Shown here in pieces: positions 1 to 6,429 of a stretch of DNA of 7,958 nt (position 1 is the stretch's first letter; each line of letters begins with the position of its first letter). Source of the stretch: Octadecabacter sp. (GTDB lineage: Bacteria > Pseudomonadota > Alphaproteobacteria > Rhodobacterales > Rhodobacteraceae); contig DQCL01000268.1 of the NCBI GenBank assembly GCA_003533975.1, forward strand, positions 1 to 7,958, in the 5' to 3' direction. A model generated the notes under the pieces. It saw only the letters and a list, made by a program, of their open reading frames with translations, was not told the DNA's origin and ran no database searches. A program made the position numbers and the translations under genes.

Positions 1-512
1 CCCATATCGCCTTCGAGCTCAGACTTGGGTGTCAGGGCCGCTACAGAGTCGACAACAACCATGGAAACAGCGCCAGACCGCACGAGTGTATCTACAATCT
101 CAAGCGCTTGCTCACCCGTGTCAGGCTGCGAAATCAGCAGTTCATCAAGGTTAACACCAAGCTTCTTTGCATAGCCCGGGTCAAACGCATGTTCCGCGTC
201 AACAAATGCACAAACGCCGCCCTTTTTCTGCTCTTCTGCGATGCAGTGCAGTGTCAGCGTTGTTTTACCCGATGATTCAGGACCATAAACTTCAATGATG
301 CGGCCCTTCGGGATGCCCCCAATGCCAAGCGCGATATCCAACCCCAGAGAACCTGTTGAGGTGCTTTCAATCTCTTGCACGGCATTGCCGCCCAACGTCA
401 TGATAGAGCCTTTACCGAACTGACGTTCGATCTGTGCCAGCGCGGAGTCGAGCGCCTTTTGCTTGTCCGCTGATTTCTTGTCACTCATTTGTAAAAGCTC
501 TGCCGTTGCCAT
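1..512 (-). CDS. recA: RecA recombinase, N-terminal 170 residues (cut by window edge)
   Basis: RecA is the cytoplasmic ATP-dependent strand-exchange protein; it also triggers LexA self-cleavage in the SOS response. The translation starts [20 protein letters not shown] and runs through the family's signature segments: the Walker A loop GPESSGKT at residues 77-84, the catalytic glutamate in FVDAEHA (Glu107) and the Walker B strand MVVVDS at 151-156. The C-terminal half, including loops L1 and L2, lies off the left edge. I chose the ATG at 510-512 because AAGGA sits 8 nt upstream and the protein start matches other alphaproteobacterial RecA proteins. An in-frame ATG at 519-521 would abut that Shine-Dalgarno sequence and is less likely. 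The gene is divergent from the sulfotransferase gene and has a LexA box in its leader. Identification is firm. Confidence 0.97.
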   Translation of the reverse strand, partial: MATAELLQMSDKKSADKQKALDSALAQIERQFGKGSIMTLGGNAVQEIESTSTGSLGLDIALGIGGIPKGRIIEVYGPESSGKTTLTLHCIAEEQKKGGVCAFVDAEHAFDPGYAKKLGVNLDELLISQPDTGEQALEIVDTLVRSGAVSMVVVDSVAALTPKSELEGDM

Positions 513-562
513 GATTTCCATCCTTATTCCACGCCCCACTAGGGGGAGCAATTATTTGCTTC

Positions 563-577
563 GTTCACCTCTTGTTC
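563..577 (-). promoter_or_regulatory. LexA (SOS) operator of recA
   Basis: The plus strand reads GTTC, seven bases, GTTC (GAAC-N7-GAAC in the recA direction). This is an exact match to the direct-repeat SOS box described for Rhodobacter and other alphaproteobacteria. It lies 51 bp upstream of the recA start codon and covers the transcription start predicted from the adjacent promoter, so bound LexA would block initiation. The sulfotransferase gene diverges from the same region, but its start is 116 bp away on the other side, so control of that gene is less clear. Confidence 0.85.
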
Positions 578-582
578 TCATC

Positions 583-611
583 CTTATGAGATCAAAACGA
601 GAACACATCAA
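583..611 (-). promoter_or_regulatory. Putative sigma-70 promoter of recA
   Basis: On the minus strand a -35-like TTGATG (606-611) is followed after 17 nt by CATAAG (583-588), a 4-of-6 match to the -10 consensus. Transcription would begin near position 576, inside the LexA box, which is the usual arrangement for a LexA-repressed promoter. The hexamers alone are only moderate; the geometry relative to the SOS box is the main support. Confidence 0.45.
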
Positions 612-693
612 CTAAAATCGTTCACAACTGATCTTTCATACCAATTGGTTAAAGAGTAGTTTACGATAAACCGGAGAGTGGAGCCCCATATAA

Positions 694-1293
694 ATGCTTG
701 TTTTTGCTAAAGAAAAATTAGTCCTCATGGCTCTCCCCAAGACTGGAACGACAGCCATCGAAGAAGCACTGGCGCCACGCGCTGACATGGCTTTGCGCAA
801 TCCAGCGATTCTAAAACACACGCCCGCTTACCGATACGCGCGCTATCTAAAGCCTTATCTGGGCAAGTGCGGCCTCGAAGATCTGGAAGTGGTCTGCGCC
901 GTTCGCCACCCGATCGGCTGGCTCGGGAGTTGGTATCGGTACCGCCAACGCCCTGCCGTAGACGGCAAACCCCAAAGCACCAAAAACGTCTCGTTTGATG
1001 ATTTCGTGAGTGACTATGCCGAGGGCGACCCGACCAGCTGGTCCCACGTCGGTGATCCCAAAAAGTTTGTGCGCAACAATGATGGAGAAATGGCCGTCGA
1101 TCACCTGTTCCAATACGAACAGTTGGATAAACTGGTCGCGTTTCTTGAAGAACGTTTGAACACTGATATCACGCTTGAGAAACGCAATGTCTCCCCGAGT
1201 GGGGACATGACGTTGAGCCATCAAACCGAAAATAAACTTATGCGCAAACGGCCTGAATTGTACTCAGACTGGGAAGCAGCGAGACGCAGTTAA
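694..1293 (+). CDS. Small sulfotransferase-family protein
   Basis: This 199-residue protein has the layout of PAPS-dependent sulfotransferases. An opening beta strand runs into the PAPS 5'-phosphosulfate loop PKTGTT (residues 15-20), and a second strand ends in VRHPIGWLGSWYRY (70-83), which fits the 3'-phosphate-binding Arg and Ser (Arg71, Ser79). It is shorter than typical 250-300 residue members, with a compact C-terminal half. No signal peptide or membrane segment is seen, so it should be cytoplasmic. The acceptor substrate cannot be deduced. Sulfotransferases of this kind act on carbohydrates, lipids or small molecules, so a link to the sox genes nearby is not implied. The ATG at 694 keeps the first strand intact and has GGAG 10 nt upstream. 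It is divergent from recA; no clear promoter or terminator was found. Confidence 0.75.
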   Translation: MLVFAKEKLVLMALPKTGTTAIEEALAPRADMALRNPAILKHTPAYRYARYLKPYLGKCGLEDLEVVCAVRHPIGWLGSWYRYRQRPAVDGKPQSTKNVSFDDFVSDYAEGDPTSWSHVGDPKKFVRNNDGEMAVDHLFQYEQLDKLVAFLEERLNTDITLEKRNVSPSGDMTLSHQTENKLMRKRPELYSDWEAARRS

Positions 1294-1329
1294 GCGATTG
1301 TCCCCATTTGAGTGAATGCGCTGAAACGT

Positions 1330-1358
1330 TTGACTAAACACGGCAAACTCTATTACAT
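1330..1358 (+). promoter_or_regulatory. Putative promoter of the MBL-fold hydrolase gene
   Basis: TTGACT at 1330-1335 is a near-consensus -35 element. After 17 nt comes TTACAT (1353-1358), a weak -10 match that coincides with the left arm of the inverted repeat. The start codon is 31 bp downstream. The strong -35 with a -10 embedded in an operator suggests a repressible promoter. The -10 assignment is tentative. Confidence 0.5.
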
Positions 1359-1380
1359 ATTCCTGAAACAGAATATGTAA
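1353..1380 (+). promoter_or_regulatory. Perfect inverted repeat, probable ArsR-family (SqrR/BigR/SoxR-type) operator
   Basis: TTACATATTC (1353-1362) and GAATATGTAA (1371-1380) form a perfect 10-bp inverted repeat around an 8-nt centre. The core is ATTC-N8-GAAT, which matches my recollection of the recognition pattern of persulfide-sensing ArsR-family repressors such as Rhodobacter SqrR and BigR. It overlaps the presumed -10 and start site and ends just before the GGAAG ribosome binding site (1381-1385) of the downstream gene. As RNA it could also fold into a hairpin, but it lacks a GC-rich stem and trailing U-tract, so a terminator is unlikely. The symmetry is seen directly; the regulator identity is inferred. 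Confidence 0.7.
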
Positions 1381-1389
1381 GGAAGTGCC

Positions 1390-2298
1390 ATGAATTTTTC
1401 GCGTCGAAAGCTGCTTTCAATTGGCACTGCTGGGCTTGCAGGATCACTGCTGCCATATACCCCCCTGATGGCGCAGACAAAAATCGGGGAGTTCACTCTG
1501 ACGTCACTGTCCGACGGGTCATTGACGCTTCCTGCGTCTCTTGTTCTCGGCCCTATTCCCGAAGATGCCCGCGCGGGTGCAATTGCGGAATTTGGCCTTG
1601 GTGAGGTCTTAACACCCCCCTGTAACGTCACGCTTTTGCAAACCGGCGACCGCAATATCTTGTTTGATGTTGGTGCGGGTTCCGAATTCATGAGCAGCGC
1701 TGGTTTTCTACTGGATGCACTTGATGACATCGGGCTAGCGCCGGAAGAGATTACCGATATCGCCTTCACCCATGCGCACCCTGATCACCTTTGGGGTTTG
1801 GTCGATGACTTTGACGATCTTCTGTTCCCGAATGCGCGGTACATGATTGGTCAAACGGAATGGGACTACTGGACAAACCCTGAGACGGTGGACACCATTG
1901 ATAAAGGTCGCACCACCTTTGCGGTTGGGGCTGCACGCCGCCTTTCACGCATTGAAGACAACATCACGTTCTTCAAGGACGGCGAAGAGGTCCTACCCGG
2001 CGTCGCCGCGCGTGCAACCTTTGGGCATACCCCTGGGCATATGGCATTTGAAGTGCGGCAAGGTGCAAACGCGATGATGATCCTTGGCGATAGCATCGGC
2101 AATGGGCACATTGCCTTGGCCCATCCGGATTGGAAGACAGGTTCGGACCAAAACATGGACATGGGTGCCGCGACCCGCAGGTCACTCCTTGATCAAATCA
2201 CCCATGATCAGATCGCGGTTCTCGGGTTTCATCTTCCAGGCGATGGTGTCGGACACATTGAACGTGCGGGCGATGGATATCGTTTCAGTCCGGTCTAG
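1390..2298 (+). CDS. Tat-exported MBL-fold metallo-hydrolase (SoxH-like by context)
   Basis: This is a 302-residue metallo-beta-lactamase-fold hydrolase. It opens with a twin-arginine signal (SRRKLLS at 4-10, hydrophobic stretch, MAQ near 27-29), so it should reach the periplasm folded with its metals. Metal-ligand motifs are complete: THAHPDH (His128, His130, Asp132, His133), GHTPGH (His213), LGD (Asp234) and GFH (His281), the set for a binuclear zinc or iron site. The substrate is not known. SoxH of Paracoccus, glyoxalase II, persulfide dioxygenases and AHL lactonases share the fold. The sox context and the sulfide-type operator upstream favour a sulfur role, but this is inference. The ATG at 1390 has GGAAG 4 nt upstream and preserves the Tat motif. 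Its TAG stop overlaps the stop of the convergent transporter gene. Confidence 0.8.
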   Translation: MNFSRRKLLSIGTAGLAGSLLPYTPLMAQTKIGEFTLTSLSDGSLTLPASLVLGPIPEDARAGAIAEFGLGEVLTPPCNVTLLQTGDRNILFDVGAGSEFMSSAGFLLDALDDIGLAPEEITDIAFTHAHPDHLWGLVDDFDDLLFPNARYMIGQTEWDYWTNPETVDTIDKGRTTFAVGAARRLSRIEDNITFFKDGEEVLPGVAARATFGHTPGHMAFEVRQGANAMMILGDSIGNGHIALAHPDWKTGSDQNMDMGAATRRSLLDQITHDQIAVLGFHLPGDGVGHIERAGDGYRFSPV

Positions 2299-3350
2299 GC
2301 CGCGACACTTAAGGGGCGGTCCAGCACAAGCTGTGTGCCCATCGCGCCAATCCACATACACCCAACCGCGACCCACGCGGTGAGCGAGAAGATCGCGCCG
2401 CCAGACATGCCTGCGCCCACAGCGCAGCCGCCAGCCAGCATGCTACCAAACCCCATCAAAAACGCGCCTACCAAGTAGCGCTCCATCGGGGTGTCTGGAC
2501 CAAACCTTTGAATGCGCAATCCGGATGTCAAAGCTGCAGCGCTCGCCGCACCGATAAACACACCCGGAACGAGACCAAGGCCAAAGCCCAATGGCACCGC
2601 GGGTTCCGTAACCAATGCCATCAAAGTATCCGCCGAAGGCCCTGTGAACGTAACGGATGTGATTGCGACCACATCAAAAGACGCTTGTGCAATTTGGTAG
2701 GTGCCAACCCACCCCCCCGCAACCGCAAGCCCCACAATCACCGCCGCGCTATATTGCGAAACTGGAACCTGTTTACGTGACGCGAAGACCAATGCGCCCA
2801 CGAAGCAGATACCTGCTAGGGCTGCAGCACCCGTTGAATTCAACCCGACAAGAGCCAGCATATCGCGTGCCGATCCACCTTGGATTGACCACAAGCCGGA
2901 CAAATAGACCCGTGCCGGTGACAGGACCCCGCTGAGGGATGCTTGCGCCGCAATTGTCAGGACCAAACCAGTTACGAGCGCGCGTAGGTTTCCTGTGCCG
3001 GACAGCACCAATAAACGGCTTGCGCAACCGCGTGCCAACACCATGCCGACACCGAACATCAATCCGCCAATAATCGCCCCTGACAGGCTACCAACATTCG
3101 CGAGCTGGCGGGCATCTGCGACGCTCAACCATCCCATTGCGATGGAAAACTGCACCCCAAAAACCGCTGCACAGAACGCAATGAGCCATATGCTCAACCG
3201 GCTTCCGAACTGACCCTGTGCAACTTCAATCGTCGCCGCACGTAGACAAAACTTTGATTGATACGCCGCGGCGCCGAACACCAGCCCGACAATACCACCA
3301 AGCGCGAACAAAACCGCGCCTTCACCGTAGGTTTCCAAGAGGTTTTCCAT
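2295..3350 (-). CDS. YeeE/YedE-family inner-membrane sulfur-compound transporter (TsuA/SoxT-like)
   Basis: This 351-residue polytopic membrane protein consists almost wholly of Gly/Ala-rich hydrophobic segments. Family hallmarks are SKFCLRAA (Cys35), LARGCASR (Cys109) and LAGGCAVGAG (Cys309). TsuA, a thiosulfate importer of this family, relays its substrate along three conserved cysteines; I have not verified that these three are the exact equivalents. The likely role is uptake of thiosulfate or a related small sulfur species; SoxT proteins of sox clusters belong to the same family. The ATG at 3350 has AGGTGG just upstream, and the gene starts 31 bp after the hemA stop on the same strand, so co-transcription is likely. 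Its TAG stop shares the tetranucleotide CTAG with the stop of the opposing hydrolase gene. Family confidence is high; substrate confidence is moderate. Confidence 0.85.
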   Translation of the reverse strand: MENLLETYGEGAVLFALGGIVGLVFGAAAYQSKFCLRAATIEVAQGQFGSRLSIWLIAFCAAVFGVQFSIAMGWLSVADARQLANVGSLSGAIIGGLMFGVGMVLARGCASRLLVLSGTGNLRALVTGLVLTIAAQASLSGVLSPARVYLSGLWSIQGGSARDMLALVGLNSTGAAALAGICFVGALVFASRKQVPVSQYSAAVIVGLAVAGGWVGTYQIAQASFDVVAITSVTFTGPSADTLMALVTEPAVPLGFGLGLVPGVFIGAASAAALTSGLRIQRFGPDTPMERYLVGAFLMGFGSMLAGGCAVGAGMSGGAIFSLTAWVAVGCMWIGAMGTQLVLDRPLSVAA

Positions 3351-3381
3351 GCCACCTACCCGCTATGAGTTGCTGGTTTAG

Positions 3382-4605
3382 TTACTGCGCTGCCATCGGA
3401 ATACGTGCCAGCTCGCACTGGGACCAAAGAAGTTCCAAAGCATCAACGAGATGATCAATATCCGCTTGGCTATGCACCGGAGACGGTGTGATACGAAGAC
3501 GTTCGGTTCCCCTAGGAACAGTTGGATAGTTGATCGGCTGGATATAAATACCGTGATCTTTCAACAAGATATCAGACAAATACTTACATTTAACCGGATC
3601 ACCCACCATCACCGGAATGATGTGGCTGTCGTTGTCCGTGTGTGGAATTCCAACCGCATCCAGTCGTGCGCGAACCTGCGCAACACGTGCCTGATGTTGC
3701 GTCCGTTCTTCGCTACTATCTTTGAGGTGACGCACAGACGCCGCCGCACCTGCCGCAACAGCTGGTGGCAGCGCGGTCGTGAAGATGAAACCGCTCGCGA
3801 AGGAGCGGATAAAGTCGCACAATGCTGTTGATGCTGCGATGTAGCCGCCCATCACGCCGAATGCTTTGCCAAGCGTCCCTTCGATCACGGTCAGTCGATC
3901 CATGAGACCACGTTCCTCGGCGATACCGCCACCGCGCGGGCCGTAAAGACCAACAGCGTGAACTTCATCGAGGTAGGTCATCGCATTATACTTGTCAGCC
4001 AGATCGCAAATTTCTTCAATCGGACCAATGTCCCCATCCATCGAGTAGACAGATTCAAACGCGATCAACTTCGGGCGATCAAGCGGTTGCGCTTTAAGCA
4101 GTTCTTCAAGGTGCGCGACATCATTGTGGCGGAACCGCTGACATTCAGCCCGTGAATGGCGGATGCCTTCGATCATACTGGCGTGGTTCAGGGCGTCTGA
4201 CAGCACCAAGCAATCAGGAATACGTGCAGCCAAAGTGCCAAGCGCGGCCCAGTTGGAAACGTAGCCTGACGTGAACAACAACGCCGCTTCTTTACCATGC
4301 AGGTCCGCTAATTCCCGTTCGAGAACAACGTGCTGGTGGGTCGTGCCCGAAATATTGCGCGTGCCGCCCGCTCCGGCGCCGACCGTATCAATGGCGTCGT
4401 GCATTGCGCTCAGAACATCTCCGTGCTGGCCCATCCCGAGGTAATCGTTAGAACACCAAATCGTCACGTCGCGCTTTTCTGCGCCGTCACGATTTAGCGC
4501 CTGCGGAAAGGACCCGCGTTTGCGTTGCAGATCAGCGAAAACGCGGTAGTTCCCGTCGTCGCGCAAGCGATCAAGTTCGCCGGTAAAAAAGTCAGTGTAG
4601 TTCAT
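3382..4605 (-). CDS. hemA: 5-aminolevulinate synthase
   Basis: ALA synthase condenses glycine and succinyl-CoA to 5-aminolevulinate, the first committed step of tetrapyrrole synthesis by the C4 (Shemin) route of alphaproteobacteria. It is a cytoplasmic PLP enzyme. The 407-residue length and the start [20 protein letters not shown] match the Rhodobacter enzyme. The PLP lysine is Lys247 in [14 protein letters not shown], the ring-stacking histidine is His141 in [10 protein letters not shown], and the pyridine-nitrogen aspartate is Asp213 in [16 protein letters not shown] and WCSNDYLGM are also intact. It begins only 8 bp after the DUF302 stop, with GGAGAG at the end of that gene serving as a possible ribosome binding site, so the two genes are probably translationally coupled. 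Control by an FNR-type site upstream of the DUF302 gene is proposed. Confidence 0.97.
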   Translation of the reverse strand: MNYTDFFTGELDRLRDDGNYRVFADLQRKRGSFPQALNRDGAEKRDVTIWCSNDYLGMGQHGDVLSAMHDAIDTVGAGAGGTRNISGTTHQHVVLERELADLHGKEAALLFTSGYVSNWAALGTLAARIPDCLVLSDALNHASMIEGIRHSRAECQRFRHNDVAHLEELLKAQPLDRPKLIAFESVYSMDGDIGPIEEICDLADKYNAMTYLDEVHAVGLYGPRGGGIAEERGLMDRLTVIEGTLGKAFGVMGGYIAASTALCDFIRSFASGFIFTTALPPAVAAGAAASVRHLKDSSEERTQHQARVAQVRARLDAVGIPHTDNDSHIIPVMVGDPVKCKYLSDILLKDHGIYIQPINYPTVPRGTERLRITPSPVHSQADIDHLVDALELLWSQCELARIPMAAQ

Positions 4606-4613
4606 AGCGCGCG

Positions 4614-5045
4614 TTACTCTCCGAGGGCCTCTTGGACGATGTCGTCAAGAAGGCTCTGAACCTTTTGCATTTCGCCTTCAGGGTAGTTGCGATAGCCGAT
4701 CATCACTTCGCCATCCCGTTCGGCGACGAAAACACCGTATGGGCAATACGCGATGTTCATCGGGTCCGCTTCCATCATTTCGCGTGACAAGCTTGCAGAA
4801 CAAAACACAAAGATATCTGCCGCGGCAAACAGCTCAACGTCGCTACCGACGTCTTCGGCTGTCCGCGCCAGCATTTCGCCAGTGTGGCTAACATAATCAA
4901 TGACTAACCCTTGCCCGACAATTGCGGTTTCAACCGAAAACGTCGCGTCATCAAAGGTGCCGTCAAAGGTGTAGACGGTTGATCCTTGCGCCGCAGAAAT
5001 CGTTGCAATTGCACTCAAGCAAGCTGAAAGTAGAAATTGTTTCAT
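4614..5045 (-). CDS. DUF302-family periplasmic protein
   Basis: This is a small exported protein of 143 residues. A Sec signal peptide covers about residues 1-20 ([20 protein letters not shown]). The mature part fits the DUF302 pattern: a [12 protein letters not shown] helix, a segment ending in [20 protein letters not shown] (Cys82), then [23 protein letters not shown] (Cys101). The two cysteines sit where DUF302 proteins usually have theirs. No biochemical role is established for the family; members often accompany sulfur-oxidation genes, so an accessory part in handling sulfane sulfur or redox partners is a guess. The start at 5045 is chosen because GGAGG lies 7 nt upstream. The ATG at 5051 (adding Met-Thr) is too close to it, and a TTG start at 5111 would place coding sequence over the promoter. 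It precedes hemA by 8 bp. Confidence 0.78.
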   Translation of the reverse strand: MKQFLLSACLSAIATISAAQGSTVYTFDGTFDDATFSVETAIVGQGLVIDYVSHTGEMLARTAEDVGSDVELFAAADIFVFCSASLSREMMEADPMNIAYCPYGVFVAERDGEVMIGYRNYPEGEMQKVQSLLDDIVQEALGE

Positions 5046-5069
5046 GGTCATTCCTCCAAAGTTCAACTT

Positions 5070-5111
5070 TTTGTAACGCACTTGGGTGTGCTGGACCGTG
5101 ATATAGATCAA
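5070..5111 (-). promoter_or_regulatory. Putative FNR/FnrL-type promoter for DUF302-hemA-yeeE
   Basis: On the minus strand TTGAT-CTAT-ATCAC (5098-5111) matches 9 of the 10 conserved positions of the FNR box TTGAT-N4-ATCAA. Its centre (about 5104.5) is 32 bp upstream of the centre of a -10-like TACAAA (5070-5075). That is the spacing of a class II FNR-activated promoter with the box at -41.5, and predicts a start near 5063, 18 nt before the DUF302 ATG. Rhodobacter hemA is known to be under FnrL control, which fits. FixK or Dnr proteins would recognise similar sites. Confidence 0.55.
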
Positions 5112-5121
5112 AGCCCAGCAC
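5088..5121 (-). repeat. Inverted repeat between soxF and the DUF302 gene
   Basis: GTGCTGG (5088-5094) and CCAGCAC (5115-5121) are perfect 7-bp complements around a 20-nt centre, starting 7 bp after the soxF stop codon. The FNR-like box lies within the centre. In a read-through transcript this could form a stem-loop that slows or stabilises the 3' end of the sox message. No T-run follows the right arm in the direction of transcription, so it is not a classical rho-independent terminator. Confidence 0.45.
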
Positions 5122-5128
5122 GATTGTT

Positions 5129-6400
5129 TTAGCCAAACATGTCGGCCGCGATGCCGTCATACCAACCGACAGATTCCTCAAACGTCGCTTGGCGCACGTC
5201 CGCGCTTTCGCCAACTTCGGAAATGAAGCCGTCAACCTTGGCGATCTTTTCATCAGTGGCTTCATAAGAAGCACCAACTTTAACACCGTCATTGGTGTTG
5301 ATCAGTGACCAGCATGTGTTCGCGAAACGTGCCGGGAACACAGTGGAACCTGTCAACGCACCGCGTACAGCATTCGCACAAACCTTAGCCTGAGAGTTAG
5401 CTGAGAAGCCGGATTTCGGCATGTCGCCCTGCGCACAAGCATCGCCCAAGACGTGGATGTTTTCATCCATCTTGGAGGACAGATCGGCAGCATTTACTGG
5501 GGCCCAGTTGCCTTCCGTGATGCCTGCGATTTCTGCGATCTTACCTGCCTTCATTGCAGGGATAACGTTACAAACGTCAACGTTTGTGACCTCACCATCA
5601 ATGCTCAGCGTCATGGCATTTGGATCAACTTCAACGTTGTCACCACCAAAGTCAGGGCCAATGCGTTCGATCATGCCAGCGTAGTGATCGTTCCAACCTG
5701 CTTCGAACAGACCTTGCTTAGAAAACTTTTCCTTCGGGTCCGCGATAAGGATCTTGGCCGTTGGGTTTGTTTCTTTCAGCATATGCGCAACCATGCTCAC
5801 ACGTTCGTATGGGCCAGGAGGGCAACGGAATGGGTTTGGCGGAGCCACCATTGCGTAAGTACCACCCTGCGGCATTGCCTCGATCTGGGCGCGCAGAAGT
5901 TCTGTTTGGGAACCCGCTTTGTAGGCGTGTGGCATTGCGTTCTGGGATGAGACGTCCCAACCAGCAACAGCGCCGTCAACAAAGTCGATACCTGGTGACA
6001 GGATCAGACGATCGTATGGGATTGAATGGCCGCCAGCTGTCGCAACTGTTTTGGAATCGCGATCTACACCAGTCGCCCAGTCATGTACGACGTTGATACC
6101 GTATTCTGCTGCCAACTTGCCATATGAATGGCCCAAGCTATCCATTGTGCGAAAGCCGCCCAGATAAAGGTTGGAGAAGAAACAGGTGTAATACGTGCGC
6201 GTTGGTTCGATCAGCGTGACGTCGATTTCGCCAGCAGAGTCCTTAGCGATGTAACGCGCAGCGGTTGCACCACCTGCGCCCCCGCCTACAATTACAACAC
6301 GTGGTTTTGCATGGCCATCAGCTCGAACCAATAGTGGGGCGGCGAATGTACCCGCTGCAACTGCTGCGGTGCCAATAAAGGCGCGTCTATTCAGTTTCAT
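5129..6400 (-). CDS. soxF: SoxF, FAD flavoprotein of flavocytochrome c sulfide dehydrogenase type
   Basis: SoxF is the flavoprotein that oxidises sulfide and stimulates or reactivates the Sox system in the periplasm, paired with cytochrome SoxE. The 423-residue protein starts with a Tat signal (NRRAFIG at 4-10, cleavage near RADG), then the Rossmann motif VVIVGGGAGG (35-44). Cys73 in YYTCFFSNLYLGG aligns with the cysteine that covalently holds FAD in FccB. Cys193 (PFRCPPGPYE) and Cys363 (NTCWSLI) fit the redox-active disulfide. A second FAD motif, IHVLGDAC, lies at 315-322. Length is close to Paracoccus SoxF (about 420). The ATG at 6400 has GGGAG 9 nt upstream and restores the Tat start; the longer reading from 6628 overlaps soxE and is rejected. 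It follows soxE by 29 bp in the same operon. Confidence 0.95.
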   Translation of the reverse strand: MKLNRRAFIGTAAVAAGTFAAPLLVRADGHAKPRVVIVGGGAGGATAARYIAKDSAGEIDVTLIEPTRTYYTCFFSNLYLGGFRTMDSLGHSYGKLAAEYGINVVHDWATGVDRDSKTVATAGGHSIPYDRLILSPGIDFVDGAVAGWDVSSQNAMPHAYKAGSQTELLRAQIEAMPQGGTYAMVAPPNPFRCPPGPYERVSMVAHMLKETNPTAKILIADPKEKFSKQGLFEAGWNDHYAGMIERIGPDFGGDNVEVDPNAMTLSIDGEVTNVDVCNVIPAMKAGKIAEIAGITEGNWAPVNAADLSSKMDENIHVLGDACAQGDMPKSGFSANSQAKVCANAVRGALTGSTVFPARFANTCWSLINTNDGVKVGASYEATDEKIAKVDGFISEVGESADVRQATFEESVGWYDGIAADMFG

Positions 6401-6429
6401 TTCACTTTTCTCCCTTTTTGGTCCATCGA

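Noticed and set aside
534..546. CCCC-N5-GGGG hairpin in the recA leader
   Set aside because: The stem is only 4 bp, without further pairing or a T-run; too weak to call a terminator or riboregulator.
659..671. GTTTA-CGA-TAAAC inverted repeat before the sulfotransferase gene
   Set aside because: 5-bp arms of AT-rich sequence occur often by chance; no known operator resemblance.
1294..1389. The 1353-1380 palindrome as a terminator of the sulfotransferase gene
   Set aside because: The arms are AT-rich, no U-tract follows, and it sits between a -35 element and a ribosome binding site, so an operator is the better reading.
1353..1769. 138-residue reading frame on the minus strand
   Set aside because: It lies opposite the MBL hydrolase gene, has low-complexity Ser/Ala/Pro composition and no recognisable family; a shadow frame.
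4614..5111. 165-residue version of the DUF302 protein from a TTG at 5111
   Set aside because: It would code across the FNR-like box and the -10 region, and the added N-terminus precedes an intact signal peptide; GGAGG is placed for the ATG at 5045.
5453..5950. 165-residue plus-strand frame opposite soxF
   Set aside because: No family features, no ribosome binding site noted, and wholly antisense to a well-supported gene.
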